This document shows positions 42,178-50,954 of a stretch of 64,000 bases of DNA, one piece after another. The notes under the pieces were generated by a model. The model was given only the letters and a program-made list of their open reading frames with translations. It searched no databases and had not been told where the DNA came from. The first letter of the stretch is position 1, and each line of letters starts with the position of its first letter. Origin of the DNA: Ectopseudomonas guguanensis (lineage in GTDB: Bacteria > Pseudomonadota > Gammaproteobacteria > Pseudomonadales > Pseudomonadaceae); assembly GCF_900104265.1 (NCBI RefSeq), contig NZ_FNJJ01000004.1, positions 186,001-250,000 on the forward strand. The letters run 5' to 3'. The position numbers and the translations under genes were made by a program.

Positions 42178-42930
42178 ATGCAGAACTATAAGAAGATCCT
42201 GCTGGCCGCGGCCGCTACCCTGGCTTTCGGCACCAGCGCTGTCGCCGCTGACAAACTCAAACTCGGCACCGAAGGCGCCTACCCACCCTTCAACCTGATC
42301 GACGCCAGCGGCAAGGTCACCGGCTTCGACGTGGAAATCGGCCAGGCGCTGTGCGCCAAGATGCAGGCCGAGTGCGAAGTGGTCACGTCCGACTGGGACG
42401 GCATCATCCCCGCCCTCAACGCCAAGAAGTTCGACTTCCTAATCGCCTCCATGTCGATCACCGAAGAGCGTCAGGCCGCGGTCGATTTCACCGAGCCCTA
42501 CTACACCAACAAGCTGCAGTTCATCGCGCCGAAGTCGGCCGAATTCAAGACCGACGAAGCCAGCCTCAAGGGCAAGGTGATCGGTGCGCAGCGCGCCACC
42601 ATCGCCGGCACCTGGCTGGAAGACAACCTGGGCAAGGTGGTCGACATCAAGCTGTACGACACCCAGGAAAACGCCTACCTCGATCTGGCCTCCGGCCGTC
42701 TCGACGGCGTACTGGCCGACACCTTCGTCAACTGGGAATGGCTCAAGAGCGACGCCGGCAAGAACTTCGAGTTCAAGGGCGACCCGGTATTCGACAACGA
42801 CAAGATCGGCATCGCCGTGCGCAAGGGCGACCCGCTGCGCGAGAAGCTGAACACCGCTCTGCAGGCCATCATCGAAGACGGCACCTACAAGCAGATCAAC
42901 GACAAGTACTTCCCGTTCAGCATCTACTGA
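42178..42930 (+). CDS. Basic amino-acid periplasmic binding protein
   Basis: Secreted protein of 250 aa with a signal peptide (ILLAAAATLAFGTSAVAA) and the family 3 binding fold: LKLGTEGAYPPFNLIDASGK, VTGFDVEIGQALCAKMQAEC, DWDGIIPALNAKKFDFLIAS, MSITEERQAAVDFTEPYY. The pattern is that of lysine/arginine/ornithine or histidine binding proteins, with a Cys pair near residues 58 and 65. It lies 15 bases after the ATPase gene and feeds the two permeases downstream. Confidence 0.95.
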   Translation: MQNYKKILLAAAATLAFGTSAVAADKLKLGTEGAYPPFNLIDASGKVTGFDVEIGQALCAKMQAECEVVTSDWDGIIPALNAKKFDFLIASMSITEERQAAVDFTEPYYTNKLQFIAPKSAEFKTDEASLKGKVIGAQRATIAGTWLEDNLGKVVDIKLYDTQENAYLDLASGRLDGVLADTFVNWEWLKSDAGKNFEFKGDPVFDNDKIGIAVRKGDPLREKLNTALQAIIEDGTYKQINDKYFPFSIY

Positions 42931-42984
42931 TGACCTGACGGCATTGCGCCGCCCATTCGGCGGCGCAGTTGCCCGAGCCCTCCG

Positions 42985-43680
42985 ATGATCTTCGAACTCC
43001 ACGGATTCGGCCCCGCCCTGGCGGCCGGCACCCTGATGACCATCAAACTGGCGCTGTCCGCGCTGGCGGTGGGTCTGGTGCTCGGTCTGCTCGGCGCACT
43101 GGCCAAGACTTCGCCGTACAAGCCGCTGCAGTGGCTCGGCGGCAGCTATTCCACCATCGTGCGCGGCGTGCCCGAACTGCTCTGGGTGCTGCTGATCTAT
43201 TTCGGCACGGTCGGCCTGATGCGCAGCCTGGCCGACCTGCTCGGCGTAGAGAGCCTGGAGCTCTCCGCCTTCGCCGCGGGCACCATCGCCCTCGGCCTGT
43301 GCTTCGGCGCCTACGCCACCGAGGTGTTTCGCGGCGCCATCCTGGCCATCCCCAAGGGCCATCGCGAAGCCGGCATGGCCCTGGGCATGTCCAAGGGGCG
43401 CATCCTCTGGAAGCTGATCCTGCCGCAGATGTGGCGCATCGCCCTGCCCGGCCTGGGCAACCTGTTCATGATTTTGATGAAGGACACCGCGCTGGTCTCG
43501 GTGATCGGCCTCGAGGAAATCATGCGTCGCTCGCAGATCGCGGTGACCGCGAGCAAGGAGCCCTTCACCTTCTATATGGTTGCAGCCTTCATCTACCTGG
43601 GCCTGACCATCCTCGCCATGATCGGCCTGCATTTCCTCGAGAAGCGCGCCAGCCGCGGCTTCGTCCGGAGCGCGTCATGA
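42985..43680 (+). CDS. Amino-acid ABC transporter permease 1 (HisQ-type)
   Basis: Inner-membrane subunit of 231 aa with about five helices and the permease EAA loop (EAGMALGMSKGRILWKLILP) that contacts the ATPase. FELHGFGPALAAGTLMTIKLAL begins the first helix, and the segment TEVFRGAILAIPKGHREA is typical of HisQ-type subunits. Its stop overlaps the next permease start (ATGA). Confidence 0.95.
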   Translation: MIFELHGFGPALAAGTLMTIKLALSALAVGLVLGLLGALAKTSPYKPLQWLGGSYSTIVRGVPELLWVLLIYFGTVGLMRSLADLLGVESLELSAFAAGTIALGLCFGAYATEVFRGAILAIPKGHREAGMALGMSKGRILWKLILPQMWRIALPGLGNLFMILMKDTALVSVIGLEEIMRRSQIAVTASKEPFTFYMVAAFIYLGLTILAMIGLHFLEKRASRGFVRSAS

Positions 43681-44447
43681 GAAAGAACGCCGCCACCATC
43701 GCCTGGCTCGCAGCAGGCCTGCTCATCGCATTGGCGCTCTGGGCGAGCCTCTCCAGCCTGAACTGGGCGGTGATCATCAAGTGGCTGCCGCGCCTGTCCC
43801 AGGGCGCGCTGCTGACCCTGGAGCTGGTGGCCATCGCCGTCGTCGCCGGCCTGATCCTCGCCCTGCCCATGGGCATCGCCCGCGCCTCCCGCCACTGGTA
43901 CGTGCGTGCCCTGCCGTATGGCTACATCTTCTTCTTCCGCGGCACGCCGCTACTGGTGCAGCTGTTTCTGGTCTACTACGGCCTGGCGCAGTTCGATGCT
44001 GTGCGCCAGGGCCCGCTGTGGCCCTATCTGCGCGACCCGTACTGGTGCGCGATTATCACCATGACCCTGCATACCGCCGCCTACATTGCCGAGATCCTGC
44101 GCGGCGCCATCCAGGCCGTGCCGCCCGGCGAGGTGGAAGCGGCGCGTGCCCTGGGCATGTCGCGTGCGCAGGCGATGCTCTACATCATCCTGCCGCGCGC
44201 CGCGCGCATCGGCCTGCCGGCCTACAGCAACGAAGTGATCCTGATGCTCAAGGCCAGCGCCCTGGCCAGCACCGTGACGCTGCTGGAGCTGACCGGCATG
44301 GCGCGTACCATCATCGCGCGCACCTACCTGCCGGTGGAAATCTTCTTCGCCGCCGGCCTGTTCTACCTGGCCATCGCCTTCGTTCTGGTGCGTGCCTTCC
44401 GCCTGCTGGAACGCTGGCTGCGCGTCGACGCCTGCCAGGGCCGCTAA
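43677..44447 (+). CDS. Amino-acid ABC transporter permease 2 (HisM-type)
   Basis: Second inner-membrane subunit, 256 aa, pairing with the previous one. Hydrophobic start (TIAWLAAGLLIALALWASL), FFFRGTPLLVQLFLVYYGL, and the EAA loop EAARALGMSRAQAMLYIILP. HisM-type length. Starts inside the stop of the HisQ-type gene, so both are made in equal amounts. Last gene of the operon. Confidence 0.95.
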   Translation: MRKNAATIAWLAAGLLIALALWASLSSLNWAVIIKWLPRLSQGALLTLELVAIAVVAGLILALPMGIARASRHWYVRALPYGYIFFFRGTPLLVQLFLVYYGLAQFDAVRQGPLWPYLRDPYWCAIITMTLHTAAYIAEILRGAIQAVPPGEVEAARALGMSRAQAMLYIILPRAARIGLPAYSNEVILMLKASALASTVTLLELTGMARTIIARTYLPVEIFFAAGLFYLAIAFVLVRAFRLLERWLRVDACQGR

Positions 44448-44497
44448 GCCTGCCGGGCTGCCTGCAACGGTGGCCCGTACTCCCGACGATAGACGCC

Positions 44498-45736
44498 ATG
44501 TCCGAGCCCCTTCTTGCCTCAGGCGACCTGATCGCGCGCTTCCAGGCGCTGGATGACTTTCTCCTGAAGCACCAGGCCCTCTGGCGCCCACGCCCGTTCC
44601 AGCATCTGCATCTGCCCTGGGAAAGCGAACTGCCCGAGCTGGCCGCCTGGCTGCGCTGTCGCTCTCTGGAGCAGGCTGAAGCCAGCGACAGCGAACTGTT
44701 CGCACTCATTGCGCCCGCCCCTTTCACCGATCTGGCCCGCCAGGCGCAGGCGCTCAGCCAATTGGGCGAACTGCCGCGCCTGAACAGCCCAGAGCGCGCG
44801 CATGCCTTCAGCGTCGATGTGCCCGGTAGAAAGCTGGCGCAGATCCAGGCCTTCGCCAGTCATCTGCAGTTTCGCCAGCGCCCCTCGCACTGGCTCGACT
44901 GGTGTTCAGGCAAGGGACATCTCGGCCGCTGGCTGACCCAGGACGATCAGCGCCTGACCTGCCTGGAGTACGACCCTTCGCTGGTCGCATCAGGAAGTGC
45001 CTTGAGCGCACGGCTGCGACTGAATGCCGAGCATCTTCAACAGGATGTGCTGGCCGACGACTGCAGCGAGCGCCTGCAGGAAAAACACACCCCGGTTGCC
45101 CTGCATGCCTGTGGTGATCTTCATGTACGCCTGCTGCAACTGGCCAGCCGCAAGGGATGCACGCAACTGGCAGTGGCGCCCTGCTGCTACAACCGTATTG
45201 CCGGCGTGCAGTACCAAGCGCTCTCGGCCGCCGCACAGGCATCGGCGCTGCAGCTTTCACGCGACGACCTAGGCTTGCCGCTAAGCGAGACAGTCACGGC
45301 AAGCGCACGGGTCCGTAGACAACGCGACCAGTCGATGGCCTGGCGCCTAGCCTTCGACCTGCTACAACGCCAACTGCGCGGCATCGACGAATACCTGCCA
45401 ACGCCATCGCTGCCCAGTGAATGGTTCGGCAAACCCTTCGCCCGCTTCTGCCATGACCTCGCCACGCTCAGGGGCGTACCTTCGCCGGGCGAGCAGGACT
45501 GGGTTGCCCTGGAAGCGCAAGGCTGGCAGCGCCTGGCCGAGGTGCGCAACCTGGAGCTGCTACGCAACCTGTTCCGTCGGCCACTGGAACTCTGGTTACT
45601 GCTGGATCGTGCCCTGTATCTGGAAGACCAGGGTTACCGCGTCCGACTGGGCACCTTCTGCGACTACCAGCTGAGCCCCCGCAACCTGCTACTGCTGGCC
45701 GAGCGCCCGCGAGTTGCGCACAGAAGCTGTGGATAA
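44498..45736 (+). CDS. SAM-dependent methyltransferase (GSTCD/METTL25-like, Methyltransf_32)
   Basis: Protein of 412 aa with a central methyltransferase domain: HWLDWCSGKGHLGRWLTQ is the SAM-binding loop, LTCLEYDPSLVASG follows, then VALHACGDLHVRLLQ and the motif VAPCCYNRIAG typical of the Methyltransf_32 group. The N-terminal 125 residues and C-terminal 150 residues are helical extensions. The substrate is unknown; relatives are thought to act on RNA or protein. It starts 51 bases after the transporter operon. Confidence 0.85.
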   Translation: MSEPLLASGDLIARFQALDDFLLKHQALWRPRPFQHLHLPWESELPELAAWLRCRSLEQAEASDSELFALIAPAPFTDLARQAQALSQLGELPRLNSPERAHAFSVDVPGRKLAQIQAFASHLQFRQRPSHWLDWCSGKGHLGRWLTQDDQRLTCLEYDPSLVASGSALSARLRLNAEHLQQDVLADDCSERLQEKHTPVALHACGDLHVRLLQLASRKGCTQLAVAPCCYNRIAGVQYQALSAAAQASALQLSRDDLGLPLSETVTASARVRRQRDQSMAWRLAFDLLQRQLRGIDEYLPTPSLPSEWFGKPFARFCHDLATLRGVPSPGEQDWVALEAQGWQRLAEVRNLELLRNLFRRPLELWLLLDRALYLEDQGYRVRLGTFCDYQLSPRNLLLLAERPRVAHRSCG

Positions 45737-45964
45737 CTCTGTTGATCCTTTTTGGGCAAATGCTGCAAAGCCACCCGTGAATGGCCTCGTAGACAGCTGA
45801 TCATTTTTCGAACAGAGCCTGAAGATTCAAAAAAAACAATGACTTGCGAAAAAGCGTGAGCAAACGCACAGACAGGGTGCGAAGTCGCCGCCAGCGCCTT
45901 CTATTTGTGCATAAGCCAATAACCCTTGATAGCCGAGGCCGGAAAAACCTGGCTCGATCCCGGC

Positions 45965-45992
45965 TTTACTCGGGCCGATGAATGGATATAAT
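45965..45992 (+). promoter_or_regulatory. Promoter of tRNA-Thr
   Basis: TTTACT (45965-45970), a 16-base spacer and a perfect TATAAT (45987-45992) stand 14 bases before the tRNA. The preceding 45737-45964 stretch is A+T-rich and holds no supported gene. Confidence 0.8.
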
Positions 45993-46006
45993 GGCGGCCC
46001 TTCCGT

Positions 46007-46082
<76 letters not shown>

Positions 46083-46090
46083 TCTCAATC

Positions 46091-46123
46091 AAAGGCTTGC
46101 AGCGATGCAGGCCTTTGCTTTTT
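46091..46123 (+). terminator. Terminator of tRNA-Thr
   Basis: AAAGGCTTGCA (46091-46101) pairs with TGCAGGCCTTT (46106-46116) around a GCGA loop, followed by GCTTTTT. Confidence 0.88.
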
Positions 46124-46713
46124 CAGTACCAGAGGCCTCTAGAGCAGGCCTTCGTCAGCTCAAGTGATAAATGTCCTTGCAGCATCTACCGTCCGTTCTG
46201 CTAGCCGATGGAAGCCAGCGCTTTCTTGCAAGGGGAACGAAGCCCGCGCAGATTGCGGGCTCAACTCAGGGCCCAGGCAGCAGCGTGATTTAAGTCTGTT
46301 TCAGCTGTTGTAGGCCTCTCCGAGCCGCAGCTCAGCCTGCTTACCCTTCTCCAGACAAGCGCACCGCTGATGATGCCGCGAAGCCGCGCCTGTAGCGCTT
46401 CAGCATCACTGGAGCTTGCGGCAGCCCTTACTACACTGTAATACCTTGGCGCTCAAGGTACGCACAGCCAGAGGTTCGTCTCTGCGAGCTGCTGCCATCA
46501 GAATTCAATGGGCATTTATGAAACCCCGGCACCTATGCTAGGTCTGTTCCCCATGTATACGGCGTTCAGCATATTGCAGCATAACGGCGGCGCATATTAG
46601 CGACTTACACGTAACGCTGTATTGCCACATAAAAACTAATTATGCTGTTCACAGAGCCAAGTAAATTTCACCACCGAAATCAAACCACGCTACCCAAATT
46701 GCAGAGCGCCACC
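46124..46713. other. Gene-free stretch at the left edge of the polysaccharide locus
   Basis: About 590 bases without a supported gene. I see one hairpin (GCCCGC 46242-46247 with GCGGGC 46255-46260) and a gradual shift to A+T-rich sequence after about 46500. I looked for a JUMPstart/ops element (GGCGGTAG) and found none. The promoter of the following gene is not obvious. It may be the junction between core and acquired DNA. Confidence 0.5.
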
Positions 46714-47886
46714 ATGAGTAACTACACTCCTGAGACGCAGAAGAAAATCGCAGATCGAGAGATCATTGACTCTATTGAGCAGCTTTTAAACTATAAGGGC
46801 ACACATCAGGCCCTATCTACTACTGAGCCATGCGTAATCGACACAGGTGATTGGCAGATCAATGATCTAGAGCTACTCAACACCAAGAGTGACTACTTTA
46901 GAATTTCGCTTTACAAAAACGAGACAAATGCGACGCGCTTCCTGATAACGCAGTGCCAGCCTGCATTGGTGATGCTGCTGCTTACCGAAGTAGAAGGGAA
47001 ACTATGCGCTCTGTTGAATATACGATATGAGCCAGGACTAATTGACAGCGTCAACTATACCACCACCATACAATCAACACCCAACAACTACCTCCGGCAA
47101 CACGGCGGCAAGGAAACACCCTTTCTAGAGTTTGTCAAAAACCCCCAAGATTACGGCACCGTTTTATTCGACACGGAAAACTACGACTGGGGCGATCTTT
47201 ATATTTTAAAGAGAAAACGATATTTAATAATAAAGATCAATAACTACGTAGCGCCACCTTCTGGCTTTTTCTGGGTAACCCGACAAACCCTTGTGCAAAT
47301 GGCAACGCAAGATCAGTTGATTACCAATGACTTGCGAGTCTGCATCCCGCTGCTAGACATCGAGACGCCTGCAAGCATACCTGGCGAAGTGTCCTTGGAC
47401 AAAGCACAGAAGACCATTGCCAAACTACCCTTCAACTATGAAACCTTTGACAGCGAAGGTATACATATAAGATTTTTCCGCGCGCGAACCCGTGCACGTG
47501 AGGTTGCCACCTGGACACAACCACTTTTGGCCGGGTATAAATCCAGACAAATTAATCTAATATTTAAAGAAAATGCCGGGTCAAGACAATACGCACTAAC
47601 TCGAGCCAGCCAAATCGGGCTACTAGGTAGAACCGTCTGGTTTCCTGCCGAAGTTGCGGCTGCCGATGTCTGTAGCTCGGTATGCACGTCTGCAGAAGGA
47701 GGCCGGTTCTGGCGGCACGCCATCCACATTCAACTATTGAGACTTACAACCGATATCAACGCCGCTGATGAGAACGAAAAAATAGTCTGGGTTTCCGAAA
47801 AGCAGCTACTGGATATGATTGCTACCCCCTTAGCGACGTCCTTGGAACTTAGGATGGCGCTCTCGCTAGTTGATTTGACCGCATGA
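46714..47886 (+). CDS. NDP-hexose 2,3-dehydratase family protein
   Basis: Protein of 390 aa made of two related halves, as in the deoxysugar 2,3-dehydratases of antibiotic pathways (TylX3/EryBVI type). Each half holds a FLI(T/F)Q or related core and a nucleotide-sugar-like site; NNYLRQHGGKETPFLEF, REVATWTQPLLAGYK and ALTRASQIGLLGRTVWFP stand where family motifs occur. Known members remove the 2-hydroxyl of dTDP-4-keto-6-deoxyglucose on the way to 2,6-dideoxysugars. The rml genes at the other end of this locus make that substrate, so a role in a 2-deoxysugar of the surface glycan is possible, but no 3-ketoreductase partner is in view. The ATG at 46714 is preferred; an in-frame ATG at 46642 would add 24 residues. 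Confidence 0.75.
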   Translation: MSNYTPETQKKIADREIIDSIEQLLNYKGTHQALSTTEPCVIDTGDWQINDLELLNTKSDYFRISLYKNETNATRFLITQCQPALVMLLLTEVEGKLCALLNIRYEPGLIDSVNYTTTIQSTPNNYLRQHGGKETPFLEFVKNPQDYGTVLFDTENYDWGDLYILKRKRYLIIKINNYVAPPSGFFWVTRQTLVQMATQDQLITNDLRVCIPLLDIETPASIPGEVSLDKAQKTIAKLPFNYETFDSEGIHIRFFRARTRAREVATWTQPLLAGYKSRQINLIFKENAGSRQYALTRASQIGLLGRTVWFPAEVAAADVCSSVCTSAEGGRFWRHAIHIQLLRLTTDINAADENEKIVWVSEKQLLDMIATPLATSLELRMALSLVDLTA

Positions 47887-47896
47887 GCGCAGAGAG

Positions 47897-48733
47897 ATGT
47901 CAAGCACACCTACCTATGTGAGAAGCGATAATTTTCTCAAGACCAAGCCAAGCAGAGTGAGGCAACCATCTAGCAACAATGAAATTGCCGATAATACACA
48001 ACCAAGTGGTGGCTCCAGAGAACACTACTTTCACTTCTTGCTCGGCTATCTGCTGCCATTGATTCACGAACAAGAAAAAAGGCAACTCTCAAGCTTCCAG
48101 GTTCTAGAGTGCGGCCCATTGATGACGCCAATTCTAAATAAAACGCTTTCACTGCTGGGCTATAATTTTGAGACAATAGAAAACGAAGCCATTGAAGAGC
48201 CCATATACCTAGAAAAATGGGACTATGAATGGCGCTGCCACGATGCAGCAGAAAAGACAATAGAAAAAATCAAAAGTGCCTGGTCTGCAGAACCATGCTG
48301 CAAAGATTTAGAATCAGAAAATCTACTGCTTGTACGTTCACAGCCAAGTAGTTACTACGTAAACGGTGGGGCTGAGATCAAAGGCTACGGTACCAGCCGA
48401 AGGGAGATCACTAACTGGCGAGAAATCAGGGACTATTTGGCAGCGCATGGCATCCAAATAGCAGCCTATGAACCCGGAAGCCATTCGCTGGGTTGCCAAA
48501 TGAGAACGTTCCAGCGAGCAAAAAAAATAGTCGGCATCCGAGGCGCAGAATGGGCAAACGTCGTATGGTGCAATGAGCTGGATGCCCTTATTTTTGATCC
48601 ACGCCCCCCGGCAACGACTTTGCTCAGCCTTCTCAAACGGAAAAGAATAACCTACCAGTTCCATTATATTGATCAGGAAAAATGCGTCGTGGATCCCAGG
48701 CTAATCTATGATTACCTATCGCGGCGGGTATGA
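47897..48733 (+). CDS. GT61-like (DUF563) glycosyltransferase
   Basis: Protein of 278 aa. The C-terminal half shows the DUF563 pattern: LLLVRSQPSSYYVNGG, ISREITNWREIRDYL-type region, YEPGSHSLGCQMRTFQRAKKIVGI and RGAEWANVVWCNELDALIFD, where family members have a hGAgltN motif. The N-terminal half (HYFHFLLGYLLPLIHE) fits the start of the fold. Likely adds a sugar to the surface glycan; donor and acceptor unknown. It begins 10 bases after the dehydratase gene, so the two are probably co-transcribed. Confidence 0.75.
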   Translation: MSSTPTYVRSDNFLKTKPSRVRQPSSNNEIADNTQPSGGSREHYFHFLLGYLLPLIHEQEKRQLSSFQVLECGPLMTPILNKTLSLLGYNFETIENEAIEEPIYLEKWDYEWRCHDAAEKTIEKIKSAWSAEPCCKDLESENLLLVRSQPSSYYVNGGAEIKGYGTSRREITNWREIRDYLAAHGIQIAAYEPGSHSLGCQMRTFQRAKKIVGIRGAEWANVVWCNELDALIFDPRPPATTLLSLLKRKRITYQFHYIDQEKCVVDPRLIYDYLSRRV

Positions 48734-48856
48734 GCACCAAGAACGGCGGCGAGGATTTAGCCATGCATTTCAATGAGCTTATATAGCCTTCCGCGACTAT
48801 CAAGAGATGCCACAACCAGCGCCCAACCAAAAAATTACGCAGGTCAAAGGTAGCCC

Positions 48857-49456
48857 ATGCAAAACCCGGAAGTAACAGTCACTCAAGCCGAACGGGAGTC
48901 CCTAAACGGCCATCGCGGCGCAGTCATATGGCTGACTGGCTTATCAGGTGCAGGAAAGTCTACTCTAGCGAACGCCTTAGAACGTGTCTTACATATCAAG
49001 GGCATACGCACATACATTCTTGATGGGGACAAAGTCCGAGATGGACTCAATAAAGACCTGTCATTCAGCGACAACGACCGACGCGAGAATATTCGGCGGA
49101 TAGCTGAAGTTGCAGCCTTGATGATGGATGCCGGTATAGTAGTCATTACCGCATTCATCAGCCCGTTCCGCGCCGAACGACAAATGGCGAGACAGCTGAT
49201 TGGCGATAAGAACTTCTTTGAAGTTTATGTCTCAACCCCTCTTGCTCAGTGTGAAAAGCGCGATACGAAGGGTCTTTATCGAAAAGCCAGGTCAGGTGAA
49301 TTATTGAACATGACGGGGATTGACAGTCCCTATGAAGAACCACAAAGGCCAAATCTACAAGTCGACACCACACAACGCACGGTTGAGGAAGTTGTCCAGG
49401 AGATCTACGCTCATCTGCAAGCAGCGGCGCTTGTTGTAGATACTTCAGAAGACTAA
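48857..49456 (+). CDS. cysC: Adenylyl-sulfate kinase
   Basis: APS kinase of 199 aa that phosphorylates adenosine 5'-phosphosulfate to PAPS, the sulfate donor. Walker [10 protein letters not shown] at 28-36, then [18 protein letters not shown], the DRRENIRR segment, [13 protein letters not shown] and the lid region [14 protein letters not shown] stand-alone kinase in a polysaccharide locus, next to sulfotransferase-like genes, suggests it serves glycan sulfation rather than cysteine synthesis, which in pseudomonads uses a CysNC fusion or direct APS reduction. The ATG at 48857 lies after AAAGGTAG. Confidence 0.95.
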   Translation: MQNPEVTVTQAERESLNGHRGAVIWLTGLSGAGKSTLANALERVLHIKGIRTYILDGDKVRDGLNKDLSFSDNDRRENIRRIAEVAALMMDAGIVVITAFISPFRAERQMARQLIGDKNFFEVYVSTPLAQCEKRDTKGLYRKARSGELLNMTGIDSPYEEPQRPNLQVDTTQRTVEEVVQEIYAHLQAAALVVDTSED

Positions 49457-49564
49457 CTTTGAAGGCTCAATCACGTGAGTCAAGCCCACAGGCGATAGAG
49501 TTTGTACTTTTGCAAAGCAGCAGGAAAGCAAACGAAATCCAGCGAAAACCGGTGGTAATAAATA

Positions 49565-50269
49565 ATGCGCAGCCTCATACATATCGGACAGCATAAAACC
49601 GGCACAACGTCTATCCAACATTATTTGAAATCCAACCGTAAAGCCTTGCTTGAGCGCGGCCTGTACATAGCGGACTCAATCGCCGGATACGATGCGCCCT
49701 CGCATTTTATTTTAAACATTTATGCACTCAAGCCGGAGCGTCTTTCATCGATGAAAGAGCGCTTTATAGAGAACGCGGGCATCGAGGCACTTTGCGAAAT
49801 ATACGAACACCTACCGGCAGAGATTGAGAGGCACTACGAGGCAGCCAAAACAGCAAGCTGCAAAGATATCATATGGAGCAACGAAGGCCTTTATTTATTA
49901 AACTCAGCAGAAGAATACCAAAAACTCAAAAATTTATTTTTGCCGCACTCGGATGAAATGGTCTGCCTATGCTGCTTTCGAGACCTTGACTCCTATAAAA
50001 CATCCTATAGAAAACAACATGAGAAAAGCGGCATAGCGCCGAGTGATGACCCAGATTCCTATAAGTATTTGGGCAATGACTCTTGGCTATTCGATTACTC
50101 CAGAAAACGAGAGCTTCTTTCCAGCACCTTTGACAACTTGATTTATTTCAAGTACAGCAAAAATAACATGGTAGAGCGATTCATGAAATATGTCGGCTAT
50201 CCTATTGACACTCCCGAGCACGAGATTCCGCGACTAAACGTCACCGGCACGAATATTAACAACCCCTAG
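49565..50269 (+). CDS. Sulfotransferase-like protein 1
   Basis: Protein of 234 aa with the PAPS 5'-phosphosulfate loop at its start, LIHIGQHKTGTTSIQHYL, and a likely 3'-phosphate site CLCCFRDLDSYKTSYRKQ near residue 140. No signal peptide. Together with cysC upstream it suggests transfer of sulfate to a sugar. Shorter than many sulfotransferases (250-300 aa), but both PAPS motifs are present. Its 3' end overlaps the convergent sulfotransferase gene by 14 bases. Confidence 0.78.
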   Translation: MRSLIHIGQHKTGTTSIQHYLKSNRKALLERGLYIADSIAGYDAPSHFILNIYALKPERLSSMKERFIENAGIEALCEIYEHLPAEIERHYEAAKTASCKDIIWSNEGLYLLNSAEEYQKLKNLFLPHSDEMVCLCCFRDLDSYKTSYRKQHEKSGIAPSDDPDSYKYLGNDSWLFDYSRKRELLSSTFDNLIYFKYSKNNMVERFMKYVGYPIDTPEHEIPRLNVTGTNINNP

Positions 50270-50933
50270 CATTGACCACTGGCTGAATCTGCTCAACACA
50301 GGTTGCGTCGCTGATGCTATAGCCGAAAACGGATATATCATCCTTATATATTTCCGCAATCTGTTCACAGCTATCTCGATCAAGAACCTCTAATCGAGAT
50401 GCATCGCTTGCATTCAGGTGTGGAACTTGATCACAGGAAAGCCCTATGCGTCGGACCGCAAACTTGACCGCATGCTCGAATTCTTCGAACCGCCCGATAT
50501 AATCAACCAGGGAATCACCCGACGCACTCATAACAAACCTATACTGAGGGAGCCATTGCACATGCTCTTTTGTCTGGATCCGTTCCAAGTAGCGCTTGAA
50601 ACAGTCACGCTCACTCATACCAACGAAACTCATTAGATCCGGTCGCTTGGTCATGTAGCGATATTGCGACAACGCTTTATCCCATGGATTTCTAACAATA
50701 GAAAACTTGAAATAACTGGAAAACACCTCATCACCAAGAATATTGCGCACCTGATGCGCAAGTAGATGCTGTAGGCCTCCCGTTTGAAATTCATTGTGAT
50801 AAGCGTCCTTGAATCCCATCCATAACTCCGCTTCGGAGCGGCCTTTCTCCATGGGCCAGATAATTTGCTCAATGCTACTTCCGCCCGTTTTGGGTATATG
50901 AATGAAAATAGCTTTTAGCTCGTGCGAGACCAT
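50256..50933 (-). CDS. Sulfotransferase family 2 protein
   Basis: Protein of 225 aa of the carbohydrate sulfotransferase type. The 5'-phosphosulfate loop is FIHIPKTGGSSIEQI, the 3'-phosphate site is FSIVRNPWDKALSQYRYM. The rest (YIGRFEEFEHAVKFAV, HLNASDASRLEVLD) fits the Sulfotransfer_2 layout. Likely transfers sulfate from PAPS to a sugar hydroxyl. It is the most downstream gene of the long minus-strand block and converges with sulfotransferase-like gene 1. Confidence 0.87.
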   Translation of the reverse strand: MVSHELKAIFIHIPKTGGSSIEQIIWPMEKGRSEAELWMGFKDAYHNEFQTGGLQHLLAHQVRNILGDEVFSSYFKFSIVRNPWDKALSQYRYMTKRPDLMSFVGMSERDCFKRYLERIQTKEHVQWLPQYRFVMSASGDSLVDYIGRFEEFEHAVKFAVRRIGLSCDQVPHLNASDASRLEVLDRDSCEQIAEIYKDDISVFGYSISDATCVEQIQPVVNARGC

Positions 50934-50954
50934 GGCATTTAATTATCAGCGGAG

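Noticed and set aside
46083..46713. JUMPstart/ops element before the glycan locus
   Set aside because: No GGCGGTAG core or related sequence in either orientation.
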